Shown in pieces: positions 1-12,849 of a stretch of 64,000 nt of DNA. A program made the translations under genes and the position numbers. This DNA is from Margaritifera margaritifera (Eukaryota; Mollusca; Bivalvia; Unionida; Margaritiferidae): assembly GCA_029931535.1 (NCBI GenBank), contig JAQPZY010001521.1:1685001-1749000 (forward strand), written 5' to 3'. Every line of letters starts with the position of its first letter. The stretch's first letter is position 1. The notes under the pieces were generated by a model. That model was not told the DNA's origin, did no database searches, and saw only the letters and a list, made by a program, of their open reading frames with translations.

Positions 1-905
1 ATATATATATATCATTCTACATTACTATACAGCTGAAATTATATGCCTCGGATACCATAAATGTTGCCATTGTTCAATATCTACTTTGTTATCTAATAGA
101 TATATAGACAAGAAAATGAAGGTATTGGGATATAAAAAAATGAAATGTTTACAACAAATTTTAAAGGACTCAACAGCGCAAAATAATCCTTTTTTTTTTT
201 TTTTTTTTTTTTTAAATGTAGTTTATAGGTACATTTTTTAATTCGATTGGCATAAAAAAGAGTGACGAGCGTCACAATAAAATTATAATTTTATTCGTGT
301 ATTCGTCTACAGAATGCATTGTTCATGCACATTAATTCGTTAAAATTTAGCACATTTAATGACTTTTCAATAAATGTTGAATCTGTTCAACAAATGTTGA
401 ATCTGAGTACAAAAGTTAAAACGGAAGGGCTACGTCTTGTTTTTAACGCCATTGCTATGAAGTTGTATGATTGCTCCTGAAAGTTCAAGTTACTTTAAAT
501 CGACTTTTAATAGAGGATATTTGCTTGAAACGAGTGAATAATGGATATATGTCATCGAGTGGGTGAAAAACTCAGTATTTTCACGAGCGGCGAAGAGATG
601 AAATATATCCGTTATTCACTCGAAGCAAGCAAATATTCTTGTTTATTTTATGCTCAAGCGTATTGTCTAGCAATTTGTATAAGACACTGAAGTAGCTGAT
701 TTCTTGCTGCATCCCGCGCGATAATGTCAGCGGTTCACCGTTTATGTTCTGCTCTGTTTTGTGTTTATTTGCACAACTTTTCCCTGATTCTGATGTGTTT
801 ACCTTGCATTTGGCAACGAGGAAACATAGACTGAACAAAAAATTTTTTTTTTAAAAAACTAAAAACAAAACAACTTGCTTTCACAAGATTGAAAATGAAG
901 CTGAC
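1..905. other. Non-coding, no recognised feature
   Basis: AT-rich sequence with a short AT run at the very edge and an oligo-T tract near 189-213. The short open frames contain homopolymer-coded residues and have no recognisable domain. I see no gene. Confidence 0.6.
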
Positions 906-1180
906 CATTGCACTTATCTTTGTCCTCTAGGAACTGTGTAACACAACTATAATGTTTACTGTTTGTTCAGTTTATATACTTCCATCCATCTCTAGTAACA
1001 TTACTTTCAACCTGTCCACCTAGCAGCGGTCAATGGTACACAGGTGACAATGACTTGAAATCGAGACGCGGTGATCAGCTTAGATGGACGAATATTACAC
1101 AACTGATAGTTAGGTTGTCAATCAATTCACGAAATGAGCGTACCTACACTCTGACCCAAAGAGTTATTAGTATAAATTGC
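906..1180. repeat. 275-bp direct repeat, copy 1
   Basis: This segment is repeated almost base for base at 4841-5115 in the same orientation, with only a handful of mismatches. Neither copy contains a convincing open frame or terminal inverted repeats. The second copy directly follows an (ATAC)n microsatellite and is followed by a C run. It could be a short interspersed element or a local duplication. Confidence 0.85.
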
Positions 1181-3592
1181 TTTTTACGTGTATTGATATG
1201 CTGACCTAATACACAGTAATAATTTTTGCTGAGTTGTTTTATTTCTCGTGTTTAGTTTAAACATGTGCATGTCTCAAAACGAAATATAAAAGAAACTGGA
1301 TCAGAAACAAGTTACATAAACTTAAGCATTCCTCCCTGATTTATTACAGGATACCTGCAGTGTGACATAGCACTAGTCTATATAAAAATATTAAAAACAA
1401 AAATAACTATCCAAAATTAGAAAAATTACGAGAGAGAGAGAGAGAGGGGAGGGGGTAGTGGAGGTAGAATCAAGGCGGGCTCGCTGTAAATAATTTAATC
1501 GCTCATATGGTTAAAAACGATTGATATTTCTGATATATTTTTGTGTTTCAATTAAGAAAGATCTATTTCACATATGCACAGCAAAATGTGTATTGTTATT
1601 GCTTCGAACGAGGAGAGCCTTTGAATAAGCTCTTGGCTATGATTAGCATACAAGTTATATCCGAAGAAATAATGAAAACCCTTTATAGGGATCGGACAAC
1701 TAATTCATTTCCCACAGAACTTAATGTTAATATATTACAAAATACAAATAAATTCTTCACTACCTTGGCATACAAACCACACATCATCATCATCATCCAT
1801 TCATTACAGTTAGAGATTTTTTTTCAGCCTTAAAAAAACAGGTGCTTCGCAGCATGTGTTCGAGTTTCGTGGTGCTATGAAGGGGGGATCCCTGGTCTGC
1901 ACCTAATAACATAACCTCGCACCAAGAGTACATATGCTATTTTGTCAGTAGGAAATTAAATACAGGATATCAAAATAAAAGTAAATATTTTTTGTCAGCT
2001 ATAGTACATAGATTGAAGTTTGTGAAATTAATAATGGAACAAAATTGAACCCATTTATTACCCAATGGACGCATCTCAAAAGATTTAGTACTCTATTTTG
2101 AATTCCCCCGACCAGTAGACTGGTTCCCTGGCTGTAAAATAATTAGTGGTCCGGTACCTATATGAGACAACAGCAAAAACAAAAGGGATCGTCTGCTAAT
2201 CTGGCATGATACAAATCATAATTGAATACACTACATTTGTCTATAATACTTGAAATATTATTTCACATTTTATATCACAAGGGGGAAAATAAAGTCGCTC
2301 TGAGTTAAGAGGAAGAGATAGTTCATTTATTTTTTTTAATTTTGTTTGAAAGCTTTTAATATTTTGGGTTCTTTCTAATTTCTGGAGAACATTCATTCCA
2401 GTGTTTAAGTGTACAGAGCATGCACGAAGTTTGATACTGAATCAAATTTGCCAGATTTCTCAAATTATAATAGTGACGTTTACTGAATACGGTGGCAGTA
2501 ACTGAGGTAAATATTCTGAGGTTTGTTTATGCATGATATTGTCCAATATTCAGATTTTTTTATTTTAAAAAATCTCTTTCCATCAGCAAGAGAGTTCCGG
2601 TCGGTTTCTTAATACGATGATTCTCTGCTAGCATAAGCAGACAAGCCATGAATTATTTTAACGTCCTCTAGTTATATTTTTTCAAGTTTGTCTATCAGAC
2701 ACGGACCAGAAGGGCCACATCACAGATTGGAAGTACGTACACAATAACCATTTTATTAAGATTAGTTTCGAATACGGTAAATTTTACTTTCCGTAAAATT
2801 CCTAGATTTTTTAAAATTTATTAATTTTTTATTATGATTTGTCCATAATCCATTTTCTGTTAATATTACGCCAAAGCGTTTATTTGATTTTACAAATCCG
2901 GGCTTTTTCACGATCAAATTTCAAATCTGGATAATCGGGCTCCCTAAAAAGTAAATATATTATGTTCCTGGAGATGGCTGCAGGTATGTTTAATTCGCAT
3001 TTAAGCCAACCGAATTTCTAATACAGCTGTCTTTGGATGTGTTCAAAAATATCATGCATATATCTGTATGAAAATGTGTACGTACGTGTACACATATTGT
3101 ATTACAATTTTTGAATTCAAATGTGAGAGCTAAATACATATATTTTCAATGGAGCGAATGAATGTGTTTTTACCATATAATTTTTATTACAGAATGTTGT
3201 CAAAAACAAAATGGATATATAGAATTTTGTCATTTCTGTCTTCATTCAGAATTATATAGTATTTTGTTATATCCAGATATGAACTAATTATAGGTTTGTT
3301 TGACCGGATTCTGCTATGTAATAAACATCAGTCGCCTGTTTACAGCATCCCTTATAGACGTACAGAAAGATTTGAAACATGGCAGAAATATTGGAAGGAG
3401 TGGGGGGGGGGGGCGTTATCACCGTGGGTGGTGGGTGGGGGTGATTATGGTCAAGACTTACTTGGAAAATTATATATCAGCCATGCTTATATTTTTGTCG
3501 AACATAATATTATCATGAAAATCCAGATGTTTGAATATGTACATTTGTAGGACAATCCCGATGACAATGAAAGGCTGAAATCTGAGTAAGTG
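1181..3592. other. Non-coding, no recognised feature
   Basis: AT-rich, with a short AG run at about 1430-1447 and a G run near 3403-3412. The open frames at 1543-1833 and 3296-3550 show no domain, signal peptide or splice context, so I treat them as chance. Confidence 0.55.
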
Positions 3593-3809
3593 CCTTATAT
3601 ACTCGCTTATAATTCGATCCCAACTGCAAATTGCATAGACCCAGATCTGCCGTCGCATAATGCGCCGGCAGATCTGGCTCTATGCAGTTTGTAAGGACTA
3701 ATCAGTAGAACAAACAACATAGACCCTGATCTGCCAGTGCATTATGCGACGGCAGATCATGGTCTATGTTGTTTGCATTTGGACCCGATATATACGCGAG
3801 TATAGACGG
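3593..3809. mobile_element. Double-hairpin MITE, copy 1
   Basis: About 217 bp with degenerate terminal inverted repeats (right end reads CGCGAGTATAGACGG) followed by TA. Inside are two long hairpins in tandem, roughly 3622-3696 and 3708-3780. The core of one (CAGATCTGCCGTCGCATAA) is the reverse complement of the other. It matches the element at 10095-10310. There is no coding capacity, so it is probably a non-autonomous DNA transposon moved by a transposase encoded elsewhere. Confidence 0.8.
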
Positions 3810-4358
3810 TATCTATGTAGTAATACCAACTTTTACTGTGGATGGTACAAGCAATAAAGGCCAGACCACGCTGTTTGTCTAATTGGTCGCATAATGCACT
3901 GATTATGTATTTTAAACCTGGTTTGGGATTATCTTTCAATACAAATGTGTTTACTGAAACAGTATAAGGTGGCTTTCAAAAGAAGATTTTACTGTATAAC
4001 TTTAAAGTTTCTAACGTATTGAATTAAAAAGCAACAGGATCAAGAATTAACACAATTTAAAACGAAGGGGAGGTAACCGTGGAGAAATATCGCTACCAGT
4101 ACGAATGAAAATCTGAAATTTTAATTGCAAAATGGAGTTTTTCTCAACAAATATGTCATTAATTTCAATATGATATTTTAAAAAATAACAAAGCTGGATC
4201 TTATTTTATTAAAAAAAAATTTAGGTATGGTTGGAAATGACTAATAAGAAAATAATTGAATTCGTTTTCATAATAGTAACACAATATTTAGTTTTGTGAA
4301 ATGGATGATACATTGGAAATTAACATAGACCATATGGTTCAAATTTTGAAGCAGAACA

Positions 4359-4440
4359 AAACTTGCGCATAGATAAATAGAAAGCTAATTGATAAAATAA
4401 AACTTGCGCATAGATAAATGGAAAGCTAGTTAATAAAATA
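4359..4440. repeat. 41-bp tandem repeat, two copies
   Basis: The unit starting AAAACTTGCGCATAGATAAA occurs twice head to tail with a few substitutions. No coding potential. Confidence 0.7.
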
Positions 4441-4654
4441 CTTTACTAACTGCAAACGTAAGTTCAGAGCTAAGATATAATGACGCTGTGCAAAAAAGAA
4501 ATATGGAAAAACTAAGTGTCAAAAGAAAAAAAAAGAAGACACCACTTTGTGATTGTTATGCAGTACGATATTTGCTATCAAGAACGATAGAGGAACAAAC
4601 AATACTGTATACTTACTCCTGCCGGACCGGAGGTAGATAGGTTAATAGGTACGT

Positions 4655-4838
4655 AAGTACATACATACATGCATGCATACATACATACATACATACATAC
4701 ATACATACATACATACATACATACATACATACATACATACATACATACATACATACATACATACATACATACATACATACATACATACATACATACATAC
4801 ATACATACATACATACATGCATACATGCATACATACTG
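4655..4838. repeat. (ATAC)n microsatellite
   Basis: About 45 nearly perfect copies of a tetranucleotide. It creates spurious MYVC and TYIH-repeat open frames on both strands. A copy of the 275-bp repeat follows directly. Confidence 0.97.
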
Positions 4839-4840
4839 TA

Positions 4841-5115
4841 CATTGCACCTACCTTTGTCCTCTAGGAACTGTGTAACACAACTATAATGTTTACTGTTTG
4901 TCCAGTTTATATACTTTCATCCATCTCTAGTAACATTACTTTCAACCTGTCCACCTAGCAGCGGTCAATGGTACACAGACGACAATGACTTGAAATCGAG
5001 ACGCGGTGATCAGCTTAGATGGACGAATATTACACAACTGATAGTTAGGTTGTCAATCAATTCACGAAATGAGCGTACCTACACTCTGACCCAAAGAGTT
5101 ATTAGTAGAAATTGC
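4841..5115. repeat. 275-bp direct repeat, copy 2
   Basis: Near-identical to 906-1180. The copy begins exactly where the microsatellite ends and stops at a run of about ten C residues, consistent with insertion or recombination at simple sequence. Confidence 0.85.
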
Positions 5116-8100
5116 CCCCCCCCCCCCCAACAAAATCGTTCCTAAAGAACTTATTTAATCCACGAAGTAATCGGGTTTGTTCATAGCAAACGCAGCACGA
5201 TAACTGATATTTTTTTTTAATAAAGATTATTTCCACAGTTAAATCAAGATCATCTAATATACTGAAGAAAAACTTGCATGAGTCTTATTTTGTGCTTTCT
5301 ATACGGCTAATAAATCAGGCATACCTCAAATTTTTTCGTATTATAAGTCTGAATGCTTGAGCAGTTTTTTCGCAGAAAGGGTACCTTGGAGTTAGGGTTC
5401 ATATAGTTTAACATCATTATTTTAATTCTATTTTTAACTCCAATTTGTAACATAGACTTTAGTCCTGTTTTTTTTGTTTTTTTTTTTAAACTTTGGGAAT
5501 TCTTGTGCTAAGCAGAGAGATATTCCCCGTGGAAGGTTTTGAAAGGAATATATGCTTGCATTTCTATCTATGGAAACAAAATGGATTAAAAATATTCCAT
5601 GTAAGAGCTAACAACTGCGAAATTGCATGTTTCCAAACTATCTGGTAACTTGAAATATTTTTAAAATATAATATCTTCAGTAAAGCATCGTTCAATACGC
5701 GTGTTTATTTAGTGCATTAGTGTGAATAAATATGAATCGTTCAGCGTATAAATGGTCAGAGAGACAGACATACACAGAGAGAGAGAGAGAGATCCTGTGT
5801 AGAAATTTAAATTTAGTGGGCCTTATTTGTTCACTTTGCATCTATCGATGTAGAACAATGACTATTCCTCCAAATGTATTTTTGCTTTTATTCTGAGATA
5901 GAAGTCTTATCTTCAATGATTTGTCTGTTTTAGGTCAAAAGAAATTCGATGGCTTAAGACAGACTGCCATTCTTGCATCTGAGCTTTCATATAAATATTA
6001 AAGCTTTTAAAGTTGTTTTTTTATGTTGTGTAGGAAGAACACATCAATCTTTGTTCAACATATGGCTTCATATGCCTGGTAATATGCCTGTAAAAAGTGC
6101 ACAATGTAAGTACAAAGAAATGTATCAGTGACTTCCAGGTGACTTCTGATATATTTTATTAATCTAGTCTTTAAACAAGATGTGAGATATTGTCACGAAG
6201 AACAAAGGTCACGTTCTTCAAGCGAATTTAATGGTCATGTTAGTCACCAGTCTAGGTCATCGCTCACAAGAAACGGATTAGACTAGACTGTCATCCTGAC
6301 AATGGCGAAAGTTTCTTGCGTAATACAACCTGTTCGCCAGCAAATCTGACTAGATAAACAATGCATGTTCACAATCATATCATATCTACCTGTAGAACAA
6401 AGGTAAATGGATATGTAGTGCTTTTTATTTCGTAGGCTTGAATAATGTTTGAATATCTTTAAAGAAAAGATGGGAGAGCAAATTAATGGTCTCTTTCATA
6501 AAAGGATGATTTTGCAGTCTAGTTATTTAAATTTGTTGCAAGGTAAACGGTAAAACTTTATTATGATAGATTACATGGTTCATGTTTGGGGATAAGACAC
6601 AGCATGACAGAGTTAGTTTTTTCCTCAGTGAAAATGAATATATATTATGGGCAATATATACTCCTATAAGAATGACTAATATAAATCTTACAGATATCTT
6701 AAAACGTCAGTTGCTTATTTTGTAAGGTACCCTTAATTCAGAGAGAATGAGTCGTTGCTATTTTATACTATATAGGAGATAAGTGATTAGTCAAAATGTA
6801 AACAGATTTTGATGTATACAATTAGATGCTGACATGTGTAAATTTACTTCGTAGAACACATGTTTTCCTCAATGTCGCAAAAAGATGGAGATGAAAAATA
6901 AACTTGCGGCGACAAAATATGTCTTGCAATTATGATGGCAAATGTATATACCTTTCGAAACATACCTTTCACGCGTTATTGCTATCACCTTTGTGAACAT
7001 TTTCCTGCTCCCTGCATAAATGAATGGTTATTAAGCATTTCTTTGGTTATAAAAAAGTTGTATGACACAATTATATACATGTATGTAGAAATTGTACCGT
7101 CATTTTAGATCACACTATTCGGAACCTGCGTGGTTTTTCTTTATTTCTGTTCACCTGTTCATCCGAGTTATCTCGTTTTTTAAATTTTGAGCCAATCAAT
7201 ATTGTTCTTTTTTTAAGGAGGTTGTTTTACATTTTGTATTAATATTTGTAAGTCCAATAAAATTCGGACAAGTGGAACTAAAATCATGTAACTCAGGCGT
7301 ACAGATTCCAAAAGTATGTGTATGTGCCATTACCAAGTATTTGCATGTCCACCGTTCCAAGGTTCAGAGACATTTCGCGAGGGACGTCGTATCAGCTGGA
7401 TAAAGCTGTTAGAGTGTCCTTTGATATTGTAACACGCACAAGGGTTCCTCTACCGAGCGAATCAAACACCTGAGTGAGGTTGGGCTGGAAGTTCCTTGTT
7501 TTCCCCTATTTCCAAAGACTTCCCGACAACATTCGTTGTCAACTGGAAGTTCTCGTAACGCGCCAAGACTAGAAACATTTTTTCTCTAATCAATAAATAA
7601 ATCACCACAATGTCACAACTGCAACTTCACAATTGCATGGCTTTTCCTTGTTAGCATGTGGCATGAAGCACATAACACAATTCAAACACCCAATACAGGG
7701 AACTATAAAAATACTAAAACTGCATCAATAGAATCTTGTCTCTATTTTTTTTAAAATAAAATTTTACTTTTCGTTATTAACCAATTATGGACTACCAAAC
7801 CCGTATATACTCAATTGTATCTTCACCCATTTCTAGACGGGTTCACAGTTGTTCCGTATAATTAGTACAGTGAGTCATAAAAACAACAGTCTGAATCGAG
7901 TTTCGCACGTGTACTTCCACCCACTGCTACAACGAAAGGCATCTCTAAACAAAGGGATGACTCTTTCCAATTATTCCATGGCACAAAACAATAGTTCCAG
8001 TCACGAATATCTCCAACCGCAAGGCACAATCAATCAACATCTCTGAATTAAGATAGGAACCACTTGGTTCCATGCCCACTTATGCTAGTCTGTCCCCATC

Positions 8101-8647
8101 TCAAACTATGAAACCAATCCGCGCCATTGCAAAGTCTCTTAAAAGTATGACGTATGTTCCTAGAAATTGGCTAATTACTCGGGCTGGGAAATATTTTCCC
8201 AACACCGACTTCCCATAATCAAAAAACTAATCACTAAAATCTAACGAACCTATAAATGGAGACGTAAATACAAATGGAACATACCCAAATTTATTACAAT
8301 ATTATTCATATATTTGTCAGAAACAGATTCAGAACAAGAAAAAAATGTAATGCTTCTGGTGTTTATATATTTGAAAGCGATTATGATGTGTAATGAAAAC
8401 ACAAAAAGAAGTTAGTGATACATGATTCAAAATTGTAATCTATCTTCCATCAGCCATTATTTTAAAAACAAAATGTGGCACCAGACATATAACGATGCCA
8501 ATTACAAAATTTGCACATCGAGAATCACTTCTACATTTATATCTTGCAAATTATATATAAAATAAATCAACTGTAATTCATCAAATTTGCTTCTTCTATT
8601 GTCTGAGACTTAAAAATACAACAAAGGAAACAATAAAAGAAAGTAAT
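5116..8647. other. Non-coding, no recognised feature
   Basis: A C run at 5117-5128, a short AG run near 5777-5792 and otherwise unremarkable AT-rich sequence. The 65-codon frame at 7849-8046 has no recognisable domain. I see no exon with both family similarity and splice sites. Confidence 0.5.
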
Positions 8648-9340
8648 AGTACAAACCCTGAAAATATTGATAATAGTACAAACCCCCCAAATATTTACAA
8701 TGGTACAAACCCCCAAAATACTTATAATAGTACAAACCATCAAAATACTTATAACAGTACACCACCAAAACTACTTAGAATAGTACAAATCTCACAAATA
8801 CTTATAATAGTACAAACCCCAAAAATACTTGTGATGGTACAAATGCCAAAAATATTTACAATGGTACAAACCCCAAAAATACTTGTGATGGTACAAATGC
8901 CCCAAATATTTACAATGGTACAAACCCCGAAAATATTTATGTTAGTACAAACCCGCAAAATACTTATAATAGTCCAAACCTCTAAAATACTTATGATAGT
9001 ACAAACTCCCAAAATACTTACAATATTACAAACCTCAAAAAGGCTTATAATATTACAAACCCAAAAATACTTGTGATTGTACCAACCCCCCAAATATTTA
9101 CAATAGTATCAACCTCAAAAATACTTATAATAGTACAAACCCCAGAAATACTTGTGATAGTACCAACCCCCCAAAATATTTACAATAGTACAAACCCCGC
9201 AAATTCTTACAATAGTACAAACGCGAAGAATACTTATAATAGTACAAACATCAAAAGTACTTATATTAGTACAAACCCCCAAAATACTTATATTAGTACA
9301 AACCCTCAAAATACTTATATTAATACAAACCCCCAATAAT
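8648..9340. repeat. 27-bp minisatellite, about 25 copies
   Basis: The unit approximates TACAAACCCCCAAAATACTT followed by seven more bases, repeated head to tail with substitutions. Because 27 is divisible by three, the array stays open over long stretches on both strands (a 9-residue repeat such as TYISTNPQN on the plus strand). There is no start context, signal peptide or flanking exon, so I treat the open frames as a property of the repeat. Confidence 0.92.
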
Positions 9341-9345
9341 GTAGC

Positions 9346-10094
9346 TAATAGTTCCCACTGCACTTTTGCAAAGACAACATATATTACTAGCAACTTTTCC
9401 TATCTTATTTAAATAAAACTGTTGCTGACAAAAATTCAGTGCAAAAGTATAAACTGGAACCATCTTAATTCTGGACGCTGTTTGACCCTAAATGGCAAAT
9501 TAAAAACTCCACCCACTCAACGCCTTATATAGTATCAAATCCAAGACGCCATTCGACCGAGGAAGTGGCGTCACAATTATTCAAATGTTGCCCTTGTGGT
9601 TTCTTCTTATCAAAGAAACAACTGGATAAGAAAAAGTTGTTGTGCATTCGTGCCAATGTTTATATTAAATTAATCCATATAAGATGTAATAGAATTCAAT
9701 ACAGTGTAAAAGACTTCAGAATTTGTTTGAACTTGGAACATTTTTCAAACAAATCCCAAGACCCATCTTCATTTCCAAAATTATTCAATTACAAAATTCC
9801 CGTTTCAAACCAATGCCTATAAATTATACTAGTTTCTCCTAGTTTAATGTTTGGATTGTACCATTTCGTGTGTCTGTAGAAAATCTTTCTTGTTACACAC
9901 TTTAAATTTACATAATAATTGTGCATACACAGCAAAAACATTTATCCAAAATTGATTTAGTTGTTTAAATAATAATTTGTGTAAATCTACTCTAAACAGG
10001 ATGTAAAATATTGATACAAGGGGAGGAAGCTACCAATATATTTTTTTTCCATTTTGATTGACCTGCTAAAAACCTTCTTAACCAAGCAAGTTTA
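9346..10094. other. Non-coding, no recognised feature
   Basis: AT-rich sequence between the minisatellite and the second MITE copy. The 85-codon frame at 9565-9822 shows no domain. Confidence 0.5.
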
Positions 10095-10310
10095 CCGTCT
10101 ATACTCGCATATAACCTAATACCAACTGCAAACTGCATAGATCCAGATCTGCCGTCGCATAATGCGCCGACAGATCTGGTCTATGCAGTTTGTAAGGACT
10201 AATCAGTAGAACAAACAACATAGACCCTGATCTGTCGGCTCATTATGCGACGGCAGATCATGGTCTATGTTGTTTGCATTTGAACCCAATTTATACGCGA
10301 GTATATACGG
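10095..10310. mobile_element. Double-hairpin MITE, copy 2
   Basis: This 216-bp copy has the clearer ends: CCGTCTATACTCGCATATAA at the left and its near reverse complement at the right, flanked on both sides by TA, the target duplication typical of Tc1/mariner-type elements. Two hairpins lie at about 10123-10197 and 10210-10281. Their cores are reverse complements of each other, so the element folds at two levels. It shares most of its length with 3593-3809. No open frame. Confidence 0.85.
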
Positions 10311-10779
10311 TAATCGAATCTTTAACAGAGTATATATTCTCCATTTTACTACCTCCTTTCAATTACATTACCATGACATTTCTTGTATACTTTGTCTCAA
10401 GATATATCCAAAAAAATACAGAAAAGTGAATTGCAGCACTTTATGAGGGAGATTTCGTGATGTAGCTAAAGATGATACATCGGCCAAATTGAATTTATAT
10501 GTTAAAGACACGTGCAAGCTATACTGTGGAAAAAGTAGAATTAACTCTATTTTTGTTTAGCTTTCTGAAATCAGGGAAGGAACAAAAAGAAGTAGAAAAA
10601 AATAAGAAAAAAATATGTAAATGAAAGAACACATGTACAGAACAAAAACGAACGCTGCCTTCAGTGTCTTTACGTATTTCCAATGAGCATTTAAAATTAG
10701 CAAAATTATAACTGTTTAAACTGATACCATGATATGCCTTGTCTTATTAATGCTTGTCTTTACAGGTTATCCATTCAGA

Positions 10780-11518
10780 ATGCTGAGAGGGGTTTCCCTC
10801 CTCATTTTTGGCGCTCTCGCCGTCAGCGCGCTGTACGGCGATTTTAAGTTCGGGAAAAAAATGGCAAACTTCATATTGGCACACGTGTGTCCCAGCAACT
10901 GGTTGGCGGACTAGGGTTCGGAAAATATAGAGGTTTCGGGAATTTCGACCATCATGGCGATTACTACGGGATCGGAGGGTACGGCAAGCTGGGATAAAGT
11001 ATGGCTATTTCGGCATGGCTCGTATCGGAGGATACAGTGAATATAGTGGGTACCTGGGTGGACTCTGCAAGCTTTACGGAATTAGATACAGTGGAAATTA
11101 TGATGATTCCAACGATTACTATGGCCCTGGTGGACACTGAAAATACGGCTATGGATACAAGAAAATTATAGCTTCTTATGGTGAACTCGGTGACAAATGT
11201 GGTCTAAGCAAGTACGGTGGAGACAGTCAAGATCTGATACGGACAGATCGGATACAGCAACTGTGATGGCCAATTTAGAGGCTCTGGCGATTATCTTGGA
11301 TATGGAAAGATAGGCTACGGTAACTATGATGGCAGATACAGAGGATACAACGATTATCTTGGTCCTGGATACAACAAAAAATCAGGCGGCAACGGCTACA
11401 ACGATTACAACAATATCAGAGGATCTGTCCCTTTGGATATGATAACGGCCTTGACGACAGCTACAATGGTTTCTACAATGGTCACAATGGATACGACTTA
11501 GACAATGGCCACTATTAA
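10780..11518 (+). pseudogene. Gly/Tyr-rich secreted (shell-matrix-like) protein, frameshifted
   Basis: A plausible 3' splice site (TTTACAG at 10749-10755) precedes a frame whose ATG at 10780 opens a signal peptide, MLRGVSLLIFGALAVSA. The frame stops at 10914. Downstream, in changing frames up to a TAA at 11516-11518, the sequence keeps encoding Gly, Tyr, Asp and Asn-rich repeats such as GYNDY, YRGYNDY and NGHNGYD. Such composition behind a signal peptide is typical of molluscan Gly/Tyr-rich shell-matrix proteins such as shematrins. At least four breaks are needed to keep the composition, so this copy is dead. Exact family is uncertain: any secreted Gly-rich structural protein would fit. The seen facts are the signal peptide and composition; the shell role is inference. 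Confidence 0.6.
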
Positions 11519-11664
11519 ACAGGTACTTTCTTTCTCTTTCTTAGACGGTTTCATCGGATACATTTGATGAAGATCAAAGTATTTCTTAGTACACCCTGTA
11601 TATTTCCTTTTATATCTAACATTCTTATTTCTTGTCAGATTTGGTGCATTACAACATTATCCAC

Positions 11665-11666
<2 letters not shown>

Positions 11667-11718
<52 letters not shown>
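11667..11718. repeat. (GT)n microsatellite
   Basis: About 26 GT units immediately left of the inverted-repeat element. Confidence 0.97.
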
Positions 11719-11722
<4 letters not shown>

Positions 11723-11781
11723 ACTGAGAGTGATAGAGAGAGAGAGGAAGGAAAAGTGAGGAAGTTTGAAGAAGAAAAAAA

Positions 11782-11950
11782 GTAGTCAACACCATTTATG
11801 TATTCAAAATCGACATTTTTAATAAGCCCCGCTCACTTAAACATTAAACATCAAGAAAGGAAGAGGGAGGATTAGGGCTAATCCCATCCTTTTCATTTAC
11901 AAATACCAAATATCAAACATGAACTTATTTCTAGGTTGACAACTTTATTT
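11782..11950 (+). repeat. Left terminal inverted repeat
   Basis: Begins TAGTCAACACCATTT after a short A run and includes GAGGGAGGATTAGGGCTAAT. It pairs over its length with the reverse complement of 13967-14136 with scattered mismatches and small indels. Confidence 0.85.
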
Positions 11951-11984
11951 AGTAAGACCAGATTTCCCAGGATTTAGTACAGTG

Positions 11985-12115
11985 TCATTTTGCGCGAGCC
12001 AGCTCAGGTCAGCTACCTGAATATGTTCTTGGATAAAAGCACTTAGTATTAATTTCCTCGGTATGATATAGCCGAGTAGTGTATTAATAGTGTCGTTAAA
12101 ACCAACCAACCATCC
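11985..12115 (+). mobile_element. SINE 3' tail fragment (family B)
   Basis: The stretch ending GTCGTTAAAACCAACCAACC matches the tail of the tRNA-headed SINE at 22624-22790. The head is degenerate or missing. Confidence 0.4.
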
Positions 12116-12849
12116 TTGATTCTTCTCTCCATTCTGTTCAATGTCTATAGAAAGCTCCTATTTTTCCTTTCATTTTACTCTAGGCAGAAGACTTCAAACT
12201 GTCATGAGTGATGGATAGTCTCAAACGATCTTCAACTCTAGCTTGGCGAAATATTTATATCCGATGTGTAACGAAAACAATGAACTCGCTTTATATCTGT
12301 AGTTTTCAAAACTAGCCCAGAAAATGTTGCAATAAATTTTGGGCTTGGCAAAAATAAACATTATATGCAATGTGTCACGAAAAAATGAACTAACATAAAT
12401 TTTGCCGTTTTCAAAAAACACGAACTCACAACTTTGCCAAAAAAAAACAACAAAAAAACAATATTAACTGCATACAGCCCCAAATTCTGGTCTAACAATG
12501 TAACCAAAAAAAGTTGGATACCGACAGTAATATTTTGCAGTGTGTGTCTTGACTCTAAGGCAAAACGCTATTTGTGTAACAAGCAACCTGACTTTGAATA
12601 AAAGTCGGTCCGAATATGTTACCCAATTGGTTAAAAAAATGTTAATATCTTAACGATGCAATGTTCCTCATTTGCTTTTAGACAGTTAGAAAGAGTCGCG
12701 AAAAATGTTTTCTCTGCGCCTTGCGTAATCTGAAGTCAGCCAGTTTATACAAATTTAAAAACAAAATAGCTACTGGCATTTTGCATATTTGTAAAAAATG
12801 TATGAATGAAAAATGTGGTTGACACTGGATTATATAGCGGATACATTTT

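Noticed and set aside
4578..4887. Long MYVC and HTYI-repeat open frames (also at 16081-16453, 44822-45058, 60215-60691)
   Set aside because: They are direct translations of (ATAC)n/(ATGT)n microsatellites, open on several frames and both strands, with no gene context.
8648..9340. CRISPR-like array
   Set aside because: The units are contiguous with no unique spacers and the genome is animal; it is a minisatellite. The same applies to the 48-bp, 45-bp, 29-bp and 20-bp arrays.
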